A stretch of 64,000 nt of DNA from Stutzerimonas nosocomialis (GCF_005876855.1 NZ_QLAE01000001.1:1-64000); one strand, 5' to 3'; positions 37,179-45,966 are shown, numbered from the stretch's first letter. Numbers and translations: made by a program. Notes: generated by a model from the letters alone, not told the origin.

Positions 37179-38135
37179 TCAGCCTTCCCCGCGTGGTCGG
37201 CCGGGCTCCAGGGCACGGCCCACGGCGTTGATCGCTGCGCGCTCGCCCTGCACGAAGCGGAAGAAGGTCTGCGCCACTGGCGAGAGGTGCTTGCCGCGCG
37301 GATAGGCCAGGCACCAGCTGCGCACCAGCGGCAATTCCTCCACCGGCAGCTCCACCAGTACCCCGGCCTGCAGTTCGTGGCGCACCGCATGGCGCGGCAG
37401 CAGCGCGACGCCCATGCCCGCCAGCACGCCTTCCTTCTGCGCCTCGAACGACGCGAGCTCCTCGGTAAGGGCGAAGTGCGCGCGCTTCTGGTGGCAGTAC
37501 TCCTCGCAGGCCTTGCGCGTGCCGGAACCCTGTTCGCGAACCAGCAGCGGCCAGGCGGTGAGTGCCTGCAGGGTGAGCGAGGCTTGCGCGGTCGCCGGGT
37601 GTCCGGCGCGGGCCACCGCGACGATGGCGTTGTCCAGGAAGGGCAGGAACTCCAGCGCCAGGTCGGAGGGAATCTGGGTCATCACCAGCAGGTCGTCGCG
37701 GTTGGCGGTGACCCGCCGGACCGCCTCGGCGTGATTGACGACCACCAGTTGCAGGCTGACTTCCGGGTAACGGTCGCGAAACGCGGCGAACAGGTGTGGA
37801 AGGAAGTACTTGGCGCTCGACTCGATGGCCAGGCGCAGCTGGCCTTGCAGCGAGCCCTGCAGGTCGGAAAGCTGCATGTCGAGGCTCTCGAGCCGGCCGA
37901 AGATATCGCTGCTGGCGCGCCGCAGCGCCTCGGCGGCCTCGGTCAGGTAGAGCTTCTTGCCGACGTAGTCGAACAGCGGCTGGCCCACCAGCTCTTCGAG
38001 CTGACGGATCTGCAGGCTCACCGCCGGCTGGGTCAGCGACATCTCCAGCGCGGCGCGGCTGTAGGAGCGGCTGTCGCAGACGGCACGAAAGACCTGCAAC
38101 TGGCGCAGGGTCAGGCGCAGCAGTGATTTGCGCAC
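37179..38135 (-). CDS. pycR: LysR-family regulator, probable PycR
   Basis: A 318-residue LysR regulator with N-terminal winged HTH (LRQLQVFRAVCDSRSYSRAA, MSLTQPAVSLQIRQLEELVG) and a C-terminal effector domain. It is divergent from pycA-pycB with 176 bases between, the arrangement of PycR in Pseudomonas aeruginosa, which controls the pyruvate carboxylase genes and affects virulence and lipid metabolism. The effector is unknown. Palindromes at 38175-38190 and 38209-38224 are likely binding sites. Confidence 0.8.
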   Translation of the reverse strand: MRKSLLRLTLRQLQVFRAVCDSRSYSRAALEMSLTQPAVSLQIRQLEELVGQPLFDYVGKKLYLTEAAEALRRASSDIFGRLESLDMQLSDLQGSLQGQLRLAIESSAKYFLPHLFAAFRDRYPEVSLQLVVVNHAEAVRRVTANRDDLLVMTQIPSDLALEFLPFLDNAIVAVARAGHPATAQASLTLQALTAWPLLVREQGSGTRKACEEYCHQKRAHFALTEELASFEAQKEGVLAGMGVALLPRHAVRHELQAGVLVELPVEELPLVRSWCLAYPRGKHLSPVAQTFFRFVQGERAAINAVGRALEPGRPRGEG

Positions 38136-38174
38136 GGCTATCGGTCCTCGGAGAAGCGCGCTTGGAGCGCGTGT

Positions 38175-38224
38175 ATAAGTAAATACTTATGCGCAGGCAA
38201 ACAATTATTGATTTTCTTTAATCA
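38175..38224. promoter_or_regulatory. Two palindromes between pycR and pycA
   Basis: ATAAGTA-AA-TACTTAT (38175-38190) is a perfect palindrome 40 bases from the pycR start. TGATT-(6)-AATCA follows at 38209-38224. Both lie in an AT-rich tract. They suit LysR-type binding to a divergent promoter region. Confidence 0.5.
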
Positions 38225-38285
38225 TGGGTAAAGGCGTAGTTTAAAACGCGACCCTGTCACTGATTGCGGTCACACAGCGACCCGA

Positions 38286-38293
38286 AATAACAA
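38286..38293 (+). promoter_or_regulatory. AAnAAnAA motif at pycA start
   Basis: AATAACAA lies 19-26 bases upstream of the pycA GTG, just before CCGAGGG. It matches the Hfq/Crc CA-motif pattern. Confidence 0.35.
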
Positions 38294-38311
38294 CGATCCG
38301 AGGGCTTTCGC

Positions 38312-39727
38312 GTGATCAAGAAGCTACTGATCGCCAACCGTGGCGAGATCGCCGTGCGCATCGTGCGCGCTTGCGCCGAGATGGGCATTCGCTCGGTGGC
38401 GGTCTACTCCGAGGCCGACCGCATGGCGCTGCACGTCAAGCGTGCGGACGAGGCCTACCGCGTCGGCGAGGACCCGCTGGCCGGCTACCTCAACCCGCGC
38501 AAGCTGGTGAACCTGGCGGTGGAAACCGGTTGCGACGCGCTCCATCCCGGTTATGGATTCCTCTCCGAGAACGCCGAGCTGGCCGAGATCTGCGCCGAAC
38601 GCGGGATTCGCTTCGTCGGGCCCAGCGCCGAGGTGATCCGCCGCATGGGCGACAAGACCGAAGCGCGGCGCAGCATGATCAAGGCCGGCGTGCCGGTCAC
38701 GCCCGGCACCGAGGGCAATGTCGCGGACCTGGCCGAGGCGCTGGCCGAGGGCGAGCGCATCGGTTATCCGGTGATGCTCAAGGCCACCTCCGGCGGCGGC
38801 GGCCGCGGCATTCGCCGCTGCAACTCGCGCGCCGAGCTGGAGCAGAACTTCCCGCGGGTGATCTCCGAGGCGACCAAGGCCTTCGGCAGCGCGGAAGTCT
38901 TCCTGGAAAAATGCATCGTCAATCCCAAGCACATCGAGGCGCAGATCCTCGCCGACAGCCATGGCAACACGGTGCACCTGTTCGAGCGCGACTGCTCGAT
39001 CCAGCGGCGCAACCAGAAGCTGATCGAGATCGCCCCGAGCCCGCAGCTCACCCCCGAGCAGCGCGCCTACATCGGCGATCTGGCGGTGCGCGCCGCCCAG
39101 GCGGTGGGCTACGAGAACGCCGGCACCGTGGAGTTCCTGCTCGCCGACGGCGAGGTGTACTTCATGGAAATGAACACCCGGGTGCAGGTCGAGCACACCA
39201 TCACCGAAGAGATCACCGGGATCGACATCGTCCGCGAGCAGATCCGCATCGCCTCCGGCCTGCCGCTGTCGTTCAAGCAGGAGGACATCCAGTACCGCGG
39301 CTATGCGCTGCAGTTCCGGATCAACGCCGAGGACCCGCGCAACGGCTTTCTGCCCAGCTTCGGCAAGATCACCCGCTACTACGCCCCCGGCGGCCCCGGC
39401 GTGCGCACCGACACGGCGATCTACACCGGCTACACCATTCCGCCGTACTACGACTCCATGTGCCTGAAGCTGATCGTCTGGGCGCTGACCTGGGAAGAAG
39501 CCCTGGCTCGCGGCTCCCGGGCGCTGGACGACATGCGCGTGCAGGGCGTGAAGACCACCGCGACCTACTACCAGCAGATCCTCGCCGACCCGGACTTTCG
39601 CAGCGGCCGCTTCAACACCAGCTTCGTCGACGAACACCCGCAGCTGTTGAACTACTCGATCAAGCGCAAGCCCGGTGAACTGGCCCTGGCCATCGCCGCC
39701 GCCATCGCCGCCCATGCCGGCCTGTAG
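38312..39727 (+). CDS. pycA: Pyruvate carboxylase subunit A (biotin carboxylase)
   Basis: This 471-residue ATP-grasp enzyme carboxylates biotin on PycB using bicarbonate and ATP. It has the N-terminal KKLLIANRGEIAVRIVRAC, the glycine-rich ATP loop KATSGGGGRGIRR near residue 157, FLEKCIVNPKHIE, and the catalytic EMNTRVQVEHTITEE with the active-site Arg. Starts at GTG with GAGGG upstream. It pairs with pycB 27 bases downstream. It could be mistaken for AccC, but the pycB partner and pycR context settle it. Provides oxaloacetate for anaplerosis. Confidence 0.94.
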   Translation: MIKKLLIANRGEIAVRIVRACAEMGIRSVAVYSEADRMALHVKRADEAYRVGEDPLAGYLNPRKLVNLAVETGCDALHPGYGFLSENAELAEICAERGIRFVGPSAEVIRRMGDKTEARRSMIKAGVPVTPGTEGNVADLAEALAEGERIGYPVMLKATSGGGGRGIRRCNSRAELEQNFPRVISEATKAFGSAEVFLEKCIVNPKHIEAQILADSHGNTVHLFERDCSIQRRNQKLIEIAPSPQLTPEQRAYIGDLAVRAAQAVGYENAGTVEFLLADGEVYFMEMNTRVQVEHTITEEITGIDIVREQIRIASGLPLSFKQEDIQYRGYALQFRINAEDPRNGFLPSFGKITRYYAPGGPGVRTDTAIYTGYTIPPYYDSMCLKLIVWALTWEEALARGSRALDDMRVQGVKTTATYYQQILADPDFRSGRFNTSFVDEHPQLLNYSIKRKPGELALAIAAAIAAHAGL

Positions 39728-39754
39728 CCACCGGCCGATGAAGGAGCAGAACGA

Positions 39755-41563
39755 ATGAACAAGAAAATCACGGTCACCGACACCATCCTGCGCGACGCCC
39801 ACCAGTCGCTGCTGGCCACCCGCATGCGCACCGAGGACATGCTGCCGATCTGCGAGAAGCTCGACCGCGTCGGCTACTGGTCGCTGGAAGTCTGGGGCGG
39901 CGCCACCTTCGATGCCTGCGTGCGCTTTCTCAAGGAAGACCCCTGGGAGCGTCTGCGCCAGCTCAAGGCGGCGCTGCCCAACACCCGCCTGCAGATGCTG
40001 CTGCGCGGTCAGAACCTGCTCGGCTACCGGCACTACAGCGACGATGTGGTCGAGGCTTTCTGTGCCCGCGCGGCGCAGAACGGCATCGACGTGTTCCGCA
40101 TCTTCGATGCGATGAACGACGTGAGAAACCTCGAAACCGCGATCCGCGCGGTGAAGAAGACCGGCAAGCATGCCCAGGGCACCATCGCCTATACCACGAG
40201 CCCGGTGCACACCACCGAGGCGTTCGTCGAGCAGGCGCGGACGATGGCGGCGATGGGTGTCGACTCCATCGCGATCAAGGACATGGCCGGCCTGCTGACC
40301 CCCTACGCCACCGGCGATCTGGTCAAGGCGCTCAAGGGCGCGCTGCCGGACATGGATGTCGTGGTGCATTCCCACGACACCGCGGGCGTGGCCAGCATGT
40401 GCCAGCTCAAGGCGCTGGAGAACGGCGCCGATCGCATCGACACGGCCATCTCCAGCATGGCCTGGGGCACCAGCCATCCGGGCACCGAGTCGATGGTCGC
40501 CGCGCTGCGCGGCACGCCCTACGACACCGGCCTGGACCTGGAGCTGCTGCAGGACATCGGCCTGTACTTCCATGCGGTGCGCAAGAAGTACCACCAGTTC
40601 GAGAGCGAATTCACCGGTGTCGACACCCGGGTGCAGGTCAACCAGGTGCCCGGCGGGATGATTTCCAACCTCGCCAACCAGCTCAAGGAGCAGGGCGCGC
40701 TGAACCGCATGAACGAGGTGCTGGCGGAAATCCCGCGGGTGCGCGAGGACCTCGGCTTCCCGCCGCTGGTGACGCCGACCTCGCAGATCGTCGGCACCCA
40801 GGCGTTCTTCAACGTGCTGGCCGGCGAGCGCTACAAGACCATCACCAACGAGGTGAAGCTCTACCTGCAGGGGCGCTACGGCAAGGCGCCCGGCGCGGTG
40901 AACGAGAAGCTGCGCCGCCAGGCCATCGGCGGCGAGGAGCTGATCGAGTGCCGCCCGGCCGACCTGCTCAAGCCCGAGCTCGACCGCCTGCGCGCCGAGG
41001 TTGGCTCACTGGCTGGCAGCGAGGAAGACGTGCTGACCTATGCCATGTTCCCCGACATCGGGCGCAAGTTCCTCGAGGAGCGCCAGGCCGGCACGCTGCA
41101 GCCCGAAGTGCTGCTGCCGATTCCCGATGGCAACGCGATCGCCGCTAATGCCGGCGGAGTGCCCACCGAGTTCGTCATCGACGTGCACGGCGAAAGCTAC
41201 CGGGTCGACATCACCGGCGTCGGCGTCAAGGGCGAGGGCAAGCGCCACTTCTACCTGTCGATCGACGGCATGCCCGAGGAGGTGGTGTTCGAGCCACTCA
41301 ACAACTACGTCGGCGGCGCCGACGGCGGGCGTCGGCAGGCCAGCGGGCCGGGAGACGTCAGCACCAACATGCCGGGCAACATCGTCGAGGTGCTGGTGGC
41401 CGAGGGCGATACGGTCAAGCCGGGCCAGGCCCTGCTGATCGCCGAGGCGATGAAGATGGAAACCGAAGTGCAGGCGCCGATCGCCGGCACGGTGAAGGCG
41501 ATCCACGTGACCAAGGGCGACCGGGTGAACCCGGGCGAGACGCTGGTGGAAATCGTCGCCTGA
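39755..41563 (+). CDS. pycB: Pyruvate carboxylase subunit B (carboxyltransferase + biotin carrier)
   Basis: A 602-residue subunit that moves CO2 from biotin to pyruvate. The carboxyltransferase domain (about residues 5-270) begins VTDTILRDAHQSLLATRMR, with metal and substrate residues in RIFDAMND, a catalytic Lys in SIAIKDMAG and metal His in VVHSHDTAG. The conserved PycA/OadA domain follows, and the biotinyl domain at the C-terminus has the biotin Lys in EAMKMETE (about residue 568). It is similar to the oxaloacetate decarboxylase alpha chain, but no beta/gamma pump genes are present, supporting a carboxylase. Confidence 0.94.
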   Translation: MNKKITVTDTILRDAHQSLLATRMRTEDMLPICEKLDRVGYWSLEVWGGATFDACVRFLKEDPWERLRQLKAALPNTRLQMLLRGQNLLGYRHYSDDVVEAFCARAAQNGIDVFRIFDAMNDVRNLETAIRAVKKTGKHAQGTIAYTTSPVHTTEAFVEQARTMAAMGVDSIAIKDMAGLLTPYATGDLVKALKGALPDMDVVVHSHDTAGVASMCQLKALENGADRIDTAISSMAWGTSHPGTESMVAALRGTPYDTGLDLELLQDIGLYFHAVRKKYHQFESEFTGVDTRVQVNQVPGGMISNLANQLKEQGALNRMNEVLAEIPRVREDLGFPPLVTPTSQIVGTQAFFNVLAGERYKTITNEVKLYLQGRYGKAPGAVNEKLRRQAIGGEELIECRPADLLKPELDRLRAEVGSLAGSEEDVLTYAMFPDIGRKFLEERQAGTLQPEVLLPIPDGNAIAANAGGVPTEFVIDVHGESYRVDITGVGVKGEGKRHFYLSIDGMPEEVVFEPLNNYVGGADGGRRQASGPGDVSTNMPGNIVEVLVAEGDTVKPGQALLIAEAMKMETEVQAPIAGTVKAIHVTKGDRVNPGETLVEIVA

Positions 41564-41578
41564 CCGGGCAGTCCCCCT

Positions 41579-41602
41579 GGGAGCCGCAAGGCTCCCTTTT
41601 TT
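41579..41602 (+). terminator. Intrinsic terminator after pycB
   Basis: Stem GGGAGCC / GGCTCCC with GCAA tetraloop followed by six T residues, 16 bases past the pycB stop. It separates pycAB from sbtAB transcription, though some readthrough is possible. Confidence 0.9.
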
Positions 41603-41688
41603 GTGCGCGACGAAACGCACGTGCTTTGCCGGCCGCGGGCGTCGTCTAGCCTTGCAGCTGAACGATCATCAACGAACCGGAGGTATCG

Positions 41689-42630
41689 ATGGGGCTGGAC
41701 CCTGTAGTGCTGTTCTTTCTGTTCGGCCTGTTCGCCGGGCTGGTCAAGAGCGAACTGAAATTGCCGCCCGCGCTGTACGACACCCTCTCGATCCTGCTGC
41801 TGCTCGCCATCGGCCTGCACGGGGGCGTCGAGCTCGCCGAACAGGCCAGCGCGGCGCTGCTCGGCCAGTCGGCGCTGGTGCTGCTGCTCGGCTGCTGCCT
41901 GCCGTTGCTGGCCTTCCCGATGCTTCGCGCGCTGGGCTTCTCGCGGGTGGATTCGGCCAGCGTCGCGGCCCACTATGGTTCGGTCAGCGCCGGTACCTTC
42001 GCGGTGGTGGTGGCGTTCCTGCTGGCCAAGAACATCGCCTTCGAGAGCTACATGCCGCTGTTCGTGGCGATCCTGGAGATCCCGGCGATCCTGGTCGGCA
42101 TCGTGCTGGCCAAGGGCATCAGCCGTGACACCAACTGGCGCGAGCTGGGCCGCGAGATCTTCCTCGGCAAGAGCATCATGCTGCTGCTCGGCGGGCTGAT
42201 CATCGGGGCGATCGCCGGCAAGGAGGGCATCAAGCCGCTGGAGCCGTTCTACACCAGCATGTTCAAGCCGGTGCTGGCACTCTTCCTGCTGGAGATGGGG
42301 CTGATCGCCTCGGGCCAGCTCGGTTCGCTCAAGCGCTACGGGCTGCGCCTGGCGGCGTTCGGGCTGGGCATGCCGCTGCTCGGTGCGCTGATCGGCGCGG
42401 TGCTGGCGCGGTTGATGGGGCTGTCGCTGGGCGGCACGGCGATGCTCGCCACGCTCGCGGCGAGCGCTTCCTACATCGCCGTGCCGGCCGCGCTGCGCCT
42501 GGCGCTGCCGGAAGCCAATCCGTCGCTGTCGCTGACCGCGTCGCTGGGCATCACCTTTCCGTTCAACATCCTGATCGGCATCCCGCTGTACCTGGCGCTG
42601 GCCGAACAACTGATCGCCTGGGGGTTCTGA
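41689..42630 (+). CDS. sbtA: SbtA-like sodium-dependent bicarbonate transporter
   Basis: A 313-residue inner-membrane protein with about ten helices of the SbtA (DUF897) family. It begins with GLFAGLVKSELKLPPALYDTLS and carries the serine-rich stretch AAHYGSVSAGTFAVV in the first half and SASYIAVPAALR in the second, matching the inverted-repeat substrate motifs of cyanobacterial SbtA. It has GGAGG seven bases upstream. Its PII-like partner follows by one base. Position directly after pycAB suggests it supplies HCO3- to pyruvate carboxylase; that link is inference. Confidence 0.87.
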   Translation: MGLDPVVLFFLFGLFAGLVKSELKLPPALYDTLSILLLLAIGLHGGVELAEQASAALLGQSALVLLLGCCLPLLAFPMLRALGFSRVDSASVAAHYGSVSAGTFAVVVAFLLAKNIAFESYMPLFVAILEIPAILVGIVLAKGISRDTNWRELGREIFLGKSIMLLLGGLIIGAIAGKEGIKPLEPFYTSMFKPVLALFLLEMGLIASGQLGSLKRYGLRLAAFGLGMPLLGALIGAVLARLMGLSLGGTAMLATLAASASYIAVPAALRLALPEANPSLSLTASLGITFPFNILIGIPLYLALAEQLIAWGF

Positions 42631-42631
42631 C

Positions 42632-42934
42632 ATGAGCGAGCACACCCGTACCCTGCTCACCGTGATCTGCGAGTCGGCGCTGGAATCCAGGCTGGTCGCC
42701 GAGCTCAAGCAGCTCGGCGCCCCGGGCTGGACGCTGTCCGACGCGCGCGGCTCGGGCAGCCGCGGCGTGCGCAGCGCCGAGTGGAACACCGAAGGCAACA
42801 TCCGCCTGGAAGTGATCTGCAGCCGCGAGGTCGCCGAGCGCATCGCGCGGCACCTGCAGACCCGCTACTACGACCACTTCGCGATGGTCTGCTACCTCGC
42901 CCAGGTCGAGGTGCTGCGCCCGGCCAAGTTCTAG
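42632..42934 (+). CDS. sbtB: SbtB-like PII-family regulator of SbtA
   Basis: A 100-residue PII-like protein with the ferredoxin fold pattern (RTLLTVICESALESRLVAEL, then WTLSDARGSGSRGVR for the T-loop region, and RLEVICSREVAERIARHL). In cyanobacteria SbtB binds adenine nucleotides such as cAMP or AMP and gates SbtA at the membrane. This copy ends in AKF and lacks the C-terminal Cys-Gly-Pro redox loop of some SbtB proteins. One base separates it from sbtA; its last four bases overlap the convergent GNAT gene. Confidence 0.85.
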   Translation: MSEHTRTLLTVICESALESRLVAELKQLGAPGWTLSDARGSGSRGVRSAEWNTEGNIRLEVICSREVAERIARHLQTRYYDHFAMVCYLAQVEVLRPAKF

Positions 42935-43422
42935 GGCTGCTCGTCGTCGCTTCGGGCGAAGCGCTGCAGGTCGTCCTGGCGGTACTGGACGAAGCCCGAG
43001 CGTTCGGCGATGCGCTCGTACAGGCGCATCGCCGTGGTGTTGGTCTCGTGGGTCAGCCAGTGCACCCGCGCGCAGCCGGCCCGCTGCGCCTCGGCGTAGA
43101 CGTGTTCGATCAGGCGCCGACCGACGCCGCTGTCACGTACCGCCTTGGCGACGAACAGGTCCTGCAGGTAGCAGGAATCGCCGGTGGTCCAGCAGGAGCG
43201 GTGATAGATCCAGTGCACCAGACCGATCGCCTCGCCTTCGTGCCAGGCCAGCGCGGCGTGCATCGGCTCGCCCGCATCGAGGAAGCGCTGCCAGGTGCGT
43301 TCGCTGGTTTCGGGCGCGATGCTGGTCATGTAGAAGCGCTGGTAGGCCTGCCACAGGGGCATCCAGGCCTCATGATCGGCAGCGCTGGCAGGGCGGATCT
43401 CGACGGCAAGGGCGGTGGGCAT
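42931..43422 (-). CDS. GNAT family N-acetyltransferase
   Basis: A 163-residue acetyltransferase with the acetyl-CoA pocket motif VRDSGVGRRLIEHVYAEAQ (about residues 103-121) and upstream strands IGLVHWIYHRSC and CYLQDLFVAK. The start MPTALAVEIR is preferred since AGAGGAG is nine bases upstream; an in-frame start seven codons earlier lacks one. The substrate cannot be predicted. It converges on sbtB with a 4-base overlap and appears to be a single-gene unit. Confidence 0.85.
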   Translation of the reverse strand: MPTALAVEIRPASAADHEAWMPLWQAYQRFYMTSIAPETSERTWQRFLDAGEPMHAALAWHEGEAIGLVHWIYHRSCWTTGDSCYLQDLFVAKAVRDSGVGRRLIEHVYAEAQRAGCARVHWLTHETNTTAMRLYERIAERSGFVQYRQDDLQRFARSDDEQP

Positions 43423-43489
43423 GGCGAGCTCCTCTGATGGCAAGCCTCCATCGTGCGAGGCTTCATGCCGCGCCGCAAGCCTCCTGAGG

Positions 43490-43518
43490 CGTCCCGTCGC
43501 CTGTCGGCCGACGGGACG
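43490..43518 (-). terminator. Hairpin past the ggt-like gene
   Basis: Perfect 10-bp repeat CGTCCCGTCG / CGACGGGACG with a 9-base loop, eight bases after the stop codon at 43527. No U-run follows, so it may be a factor-assisted end or an mRNA stability hairpin. Confidence 0.4.
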
Positions 43519-43526
43519 GAGACAGG

Positions 43527-45110
43527 TCAGAGCCCGCAGACGCTGCCGTCGCTGCGCGGGTCGGCGGCGCCTTCGATCACGCCGCTGGGGTGGCGCAGCA
43601 GCGCGCCGGCGTGACCCATGGTGTCGCTGAAGGCCTCGTCGAGCACATCGACCACGTGCCCGGCGGCGCGCAGTTGCGCGACCAGCTCGGCGGGGAAGCG
43701 GCTTTCCAGTTTCAGACTGGTGCTGACATCGCCCCAGGTGCGTCCCAGCAGCCAGCGCGGCGCGGTGATCGCGGCCTGCAGGTCGCTGCCCAGGCGGTAG
43801 CGGCTGAACACCGCCGCCTGGGTCTGTGGCTGGCCTTCGCCGCCCATGGTGCCGTAGCTCAGGGTGCGCCCGTCGTCGAACAGCGCCAGCGCCGGGTTGA
43901 GGGTGTGGAACGGCTTGCGCCCGGGCTCCAGCGCCTGCACCGCCGCCGGGTCCAGGGAAAAGCTGATGCCACGGTTCTGCCAGTTCACCCCGGTGTCGCG
44001 CAGCACCACGCCGGAGCCGAATTCCCAGTAGACGCTCTGGATGAAGCTGACCGCGCGGCCTTCGCCGTCGATGCAGCCCATCCAGATGGTGTCGCCCGGT
44101 GCCGCCGGGCGCGGCCAGGGCAGTGCCTGCGCCGGGTCCACCGCGGCGGCCAGTTCGTCGAGCTGCGCCGGGTCGAGAAAGCCCTGGGGATCGGCAGGCA
44201 CCCGGCCCGGGTCGGTGACCACCCGGTCGCGGATCATGAACGCCTGTTTGGTCGACTCGACCAGGCCGTGGACATGGGCGAAGCTTTCGGCCTCGGCCAC
44301 CTTCAGGCGCTCGAAGATGCCGAGGATCAGCAGCGAGGCCAGGCCCTGGGTCGGCGGTGGCATGTTGTAGAGCGTGGCGTCGGGCAGGCGCAGCCGCAGC
44401 GGCGTCACCACCTGGGCGCGGTAGCCCTGCAGGTCCGCCAGGCGCAGCGGGCTGCCGAGCCGTTCGAGCTCGGCGGCCATCGCGCGGGCCAGTTCGCCGC
44501 GGTAGAAATCGTCCAGCCCGGCGTTGGCGAGGCGTTCGAGGGTGGCGGCCAGGGCCGGCTGGCGCAGCAGGCTGCCTTCGTCCGGTACCTGGCCATCGAC
44601 CAGGAAGGTCTCGGCGAAGCCTGGCACGTCGCGCAGTTCGTGCAGCTTGACCCGCTTGAGGTGCGCCTGGCTGCGGCTCACCACGATGCCGTCGCGGGCG
44701 CGGCCGATGGCGTCGGCCAGCAGATCGGCCAGGGGCAGCGCCTTGCCCCAGGGCGCCGCGACCTCCAGCGCCCTGGCCCAGCCGCCGATGGTGCCGGCGA
44801 CGGTCAGCGCGGCCAGCGGCCCGCGCGAGGGGATCTGTTCGTGGCCGGCATAGAACTCGCGACTGGCCAGGGCGGCGCTCGGCCCGCAGGCGTCGATCGC
44901 CACCGGCGTCTTGCCCGGTTCGTGGATGAGCCAGAAGCCGTCGCCGCCGATGGCGTTCATGTGCGGATAGACGACCGCGATGGTGGCGGCGGCGGCGACC
45001 ATCGCCTCCACCGCGTTGCCGCCAGCCTTGAGCACGTCACGGCCGGCTTGCGCGGCCAGGTGATGGGGCGCCACGAACAGACCGCGGGTGGCGTGGGTAG
45101 TCTTGAGCAT
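43527..45110 (-). CDS. Gamma-glutamyltransferase-like Ntn hydrolase, no signal peptide
   Basis: A 527-residue member of the gamma-glutamyltranspeptidase family. The nucleophile expected after autocleavage is T341 in PGDTIWMGCID, followed by an SFIQSVYWEFGSG region and a C-terminal GTMGGEGQPQTQ motif typical of the family's small subunit. There is no signal peptide, so the enzyme should be cytoplasmic, like YwrD-type rather than secreted Ggt. It is the last gene of the dctPQM-tauE-ggt operon. It could hydrolyse an imported gamma-glutamyl or related amide; the substrate is unknown. Confidence 0.85.
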   Translation of the reverse strand: MLKTTHATRGLFVAPHHLAAQAGRDVLKAGGNAVEAMVAAAATIAVVYPHMNAIGGDGFWLIHEPGKTPVAIDACGPSAALASREFYAGHEQIPSRGPLAALTVAGTIGGWARALEVAAPWGKALPLADLLADAIGRARDGIVVSRSQAHLKRVKLHELRDVPGFAETFLVDGQVPDEGSLLRQPALAATLERLANAGLDDFYRGELARAMAAELERLGSPLRLADLQGYRAQVVTPLRLRLPDATLYNMPPPTQGLASLLILGIFERLKVAEAESFAHVHGLVESTKQAFMIRDRVVTDPGRVPADPQGFLDPAQLDELAAAVDPAQALPWPRPAAPGDTIWMGCIDGEGRAVSFIQSVYWEFGSGVVLRDTGVNWQNRGISFSLDPAAVQALEPGRKPFHTLNPALALFDDGRTLSYGTMGGEGQPQTQAAVFSRYRLGSDLQAAITAPRWLLGRTWGDVSTSLKLESRFPAELVAQLRAAGHVVDVLDEAFSDTMGHAGALLRHPSGVIEGAADPRSDGSVCGL

Positions 45111-45119
45111 GGTCGCTCC

Positions 45120-45956
45120 TCAGTTCGAAAAGGCGCCGATCAGCATGCGCGCGGCAGTGATGGCGAGAAACAGCGCGAACAGCCGCTTGAGCAGCTGGGC
45201 GTTGATCGCATGGGCGATGCGTGCGCCCAGCGGCGCGGTGAGCATGGTCATCGGCACGATCAGCGCCAGACCCAGCAGGTTGACGTAGCCCAGCGAGGCG
45301 GGCGGGCGCGCCGGCACGCCCAGGCCGTTGATCAGGTATGCCAGCGCCCCCGGGATGGAAATCACCACGCCGAGCGCGGCGCCGGTGCCCACCGCGATGT
45401 GCATGGGGGTGCGGAAGGCGCTCAGGGCCGGCACGCTGAGGGTGCCGCCGCCGATGCCCATCAGCGTCGAGACGGCGCCGATGAACAGGCCCAGCACGCC
45501 GGTGCCGAAGCGTCCGGGCAGGCCGTTGCGCAGGTCGAGGGTGCGCGGCAGGGCCATGTTCAGCGCCACCAGCAGCGCCACCACGCCGAAGATCGCCGCC
45601 AGCACCGGGCCGCTGAACACGCCGCTGAGCAGGCTGCCGATCAGCACGCCGATCAGGGTCGAGGGAATCAGCGGCTTGAGCAGTTCGGGCTTGAGCCCGC
45701 CGCGCCTGTGGTGCGCCCGCGCCGAGATGATCGAGGTGGGGATGATCGCCGCCAGCGAGGTGCCCACCGCGACGTGCATGCGTACCTCGGGGTCGATGCC
45801 GAGCAGCGTGAACAGGTGGTAGAGCACCGGGACGATGACGATCCCGCCACCGACGCCGAGCAACCCGGCGAGAATCCCGGCGACGGCGCCGGTGACCAGC
45901 AACGCGACGACCAGTCCGGCCAGCCAGGCCGGACTGTAGGCAGACAGAAATTCCAT
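45120..45956 (-). CDS. TauE/SafE family permease
   Basis: A 278-residue membrane protein of about eight helices with the repeated motif GLLGVGGGIVIVPVL near the N-terminus and STLMGIGGGTLSVPAL in the second half. The family exports sulfite or sulfoacetate and related anions. The start MEFLSAYSP has GAGAGG upstream; a 17-residue longer frame overlaps dctM and is unlikely. It sits 16 bases after dctM and 9 before the ggt-like gene, so a role in export of an anion released from the TRAP substrate is plausible. Confidence 0.87.
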   Translation of the reverse strand: MEFLSAYSPAWLAGLVVALLVTGAVAGILAGLLGVGGGIVIVPVLYHLFTLLGIDPEVRMHVAVGTSLAAIIPTSIISARAHHRRGGLKPELLKPLIPSTLIGVLIGSLLSGVFSGPVLAAIFGVVALLVALNMALPRTLDLRNGLPGRFGTGVLGLFIGAVSTLMGIGGGTLSVPALSAFRTPMHIAVGTGAALGVVISIPGALAYLINGLGVPARPPASLGYVNLLGLALIVPMTMLTAPLGARIAHAINAQLLKRLFALFLAITAARMLIGAFSN

Positions 45957-45966
45957 GGCGCCTCTC

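Noticed and set aside
39652-40594. Small minus-strand frames within pycA-pycB.
   Set aside because: They lie wholly antisense to strong domains and have no ribosome site or family resemblance.
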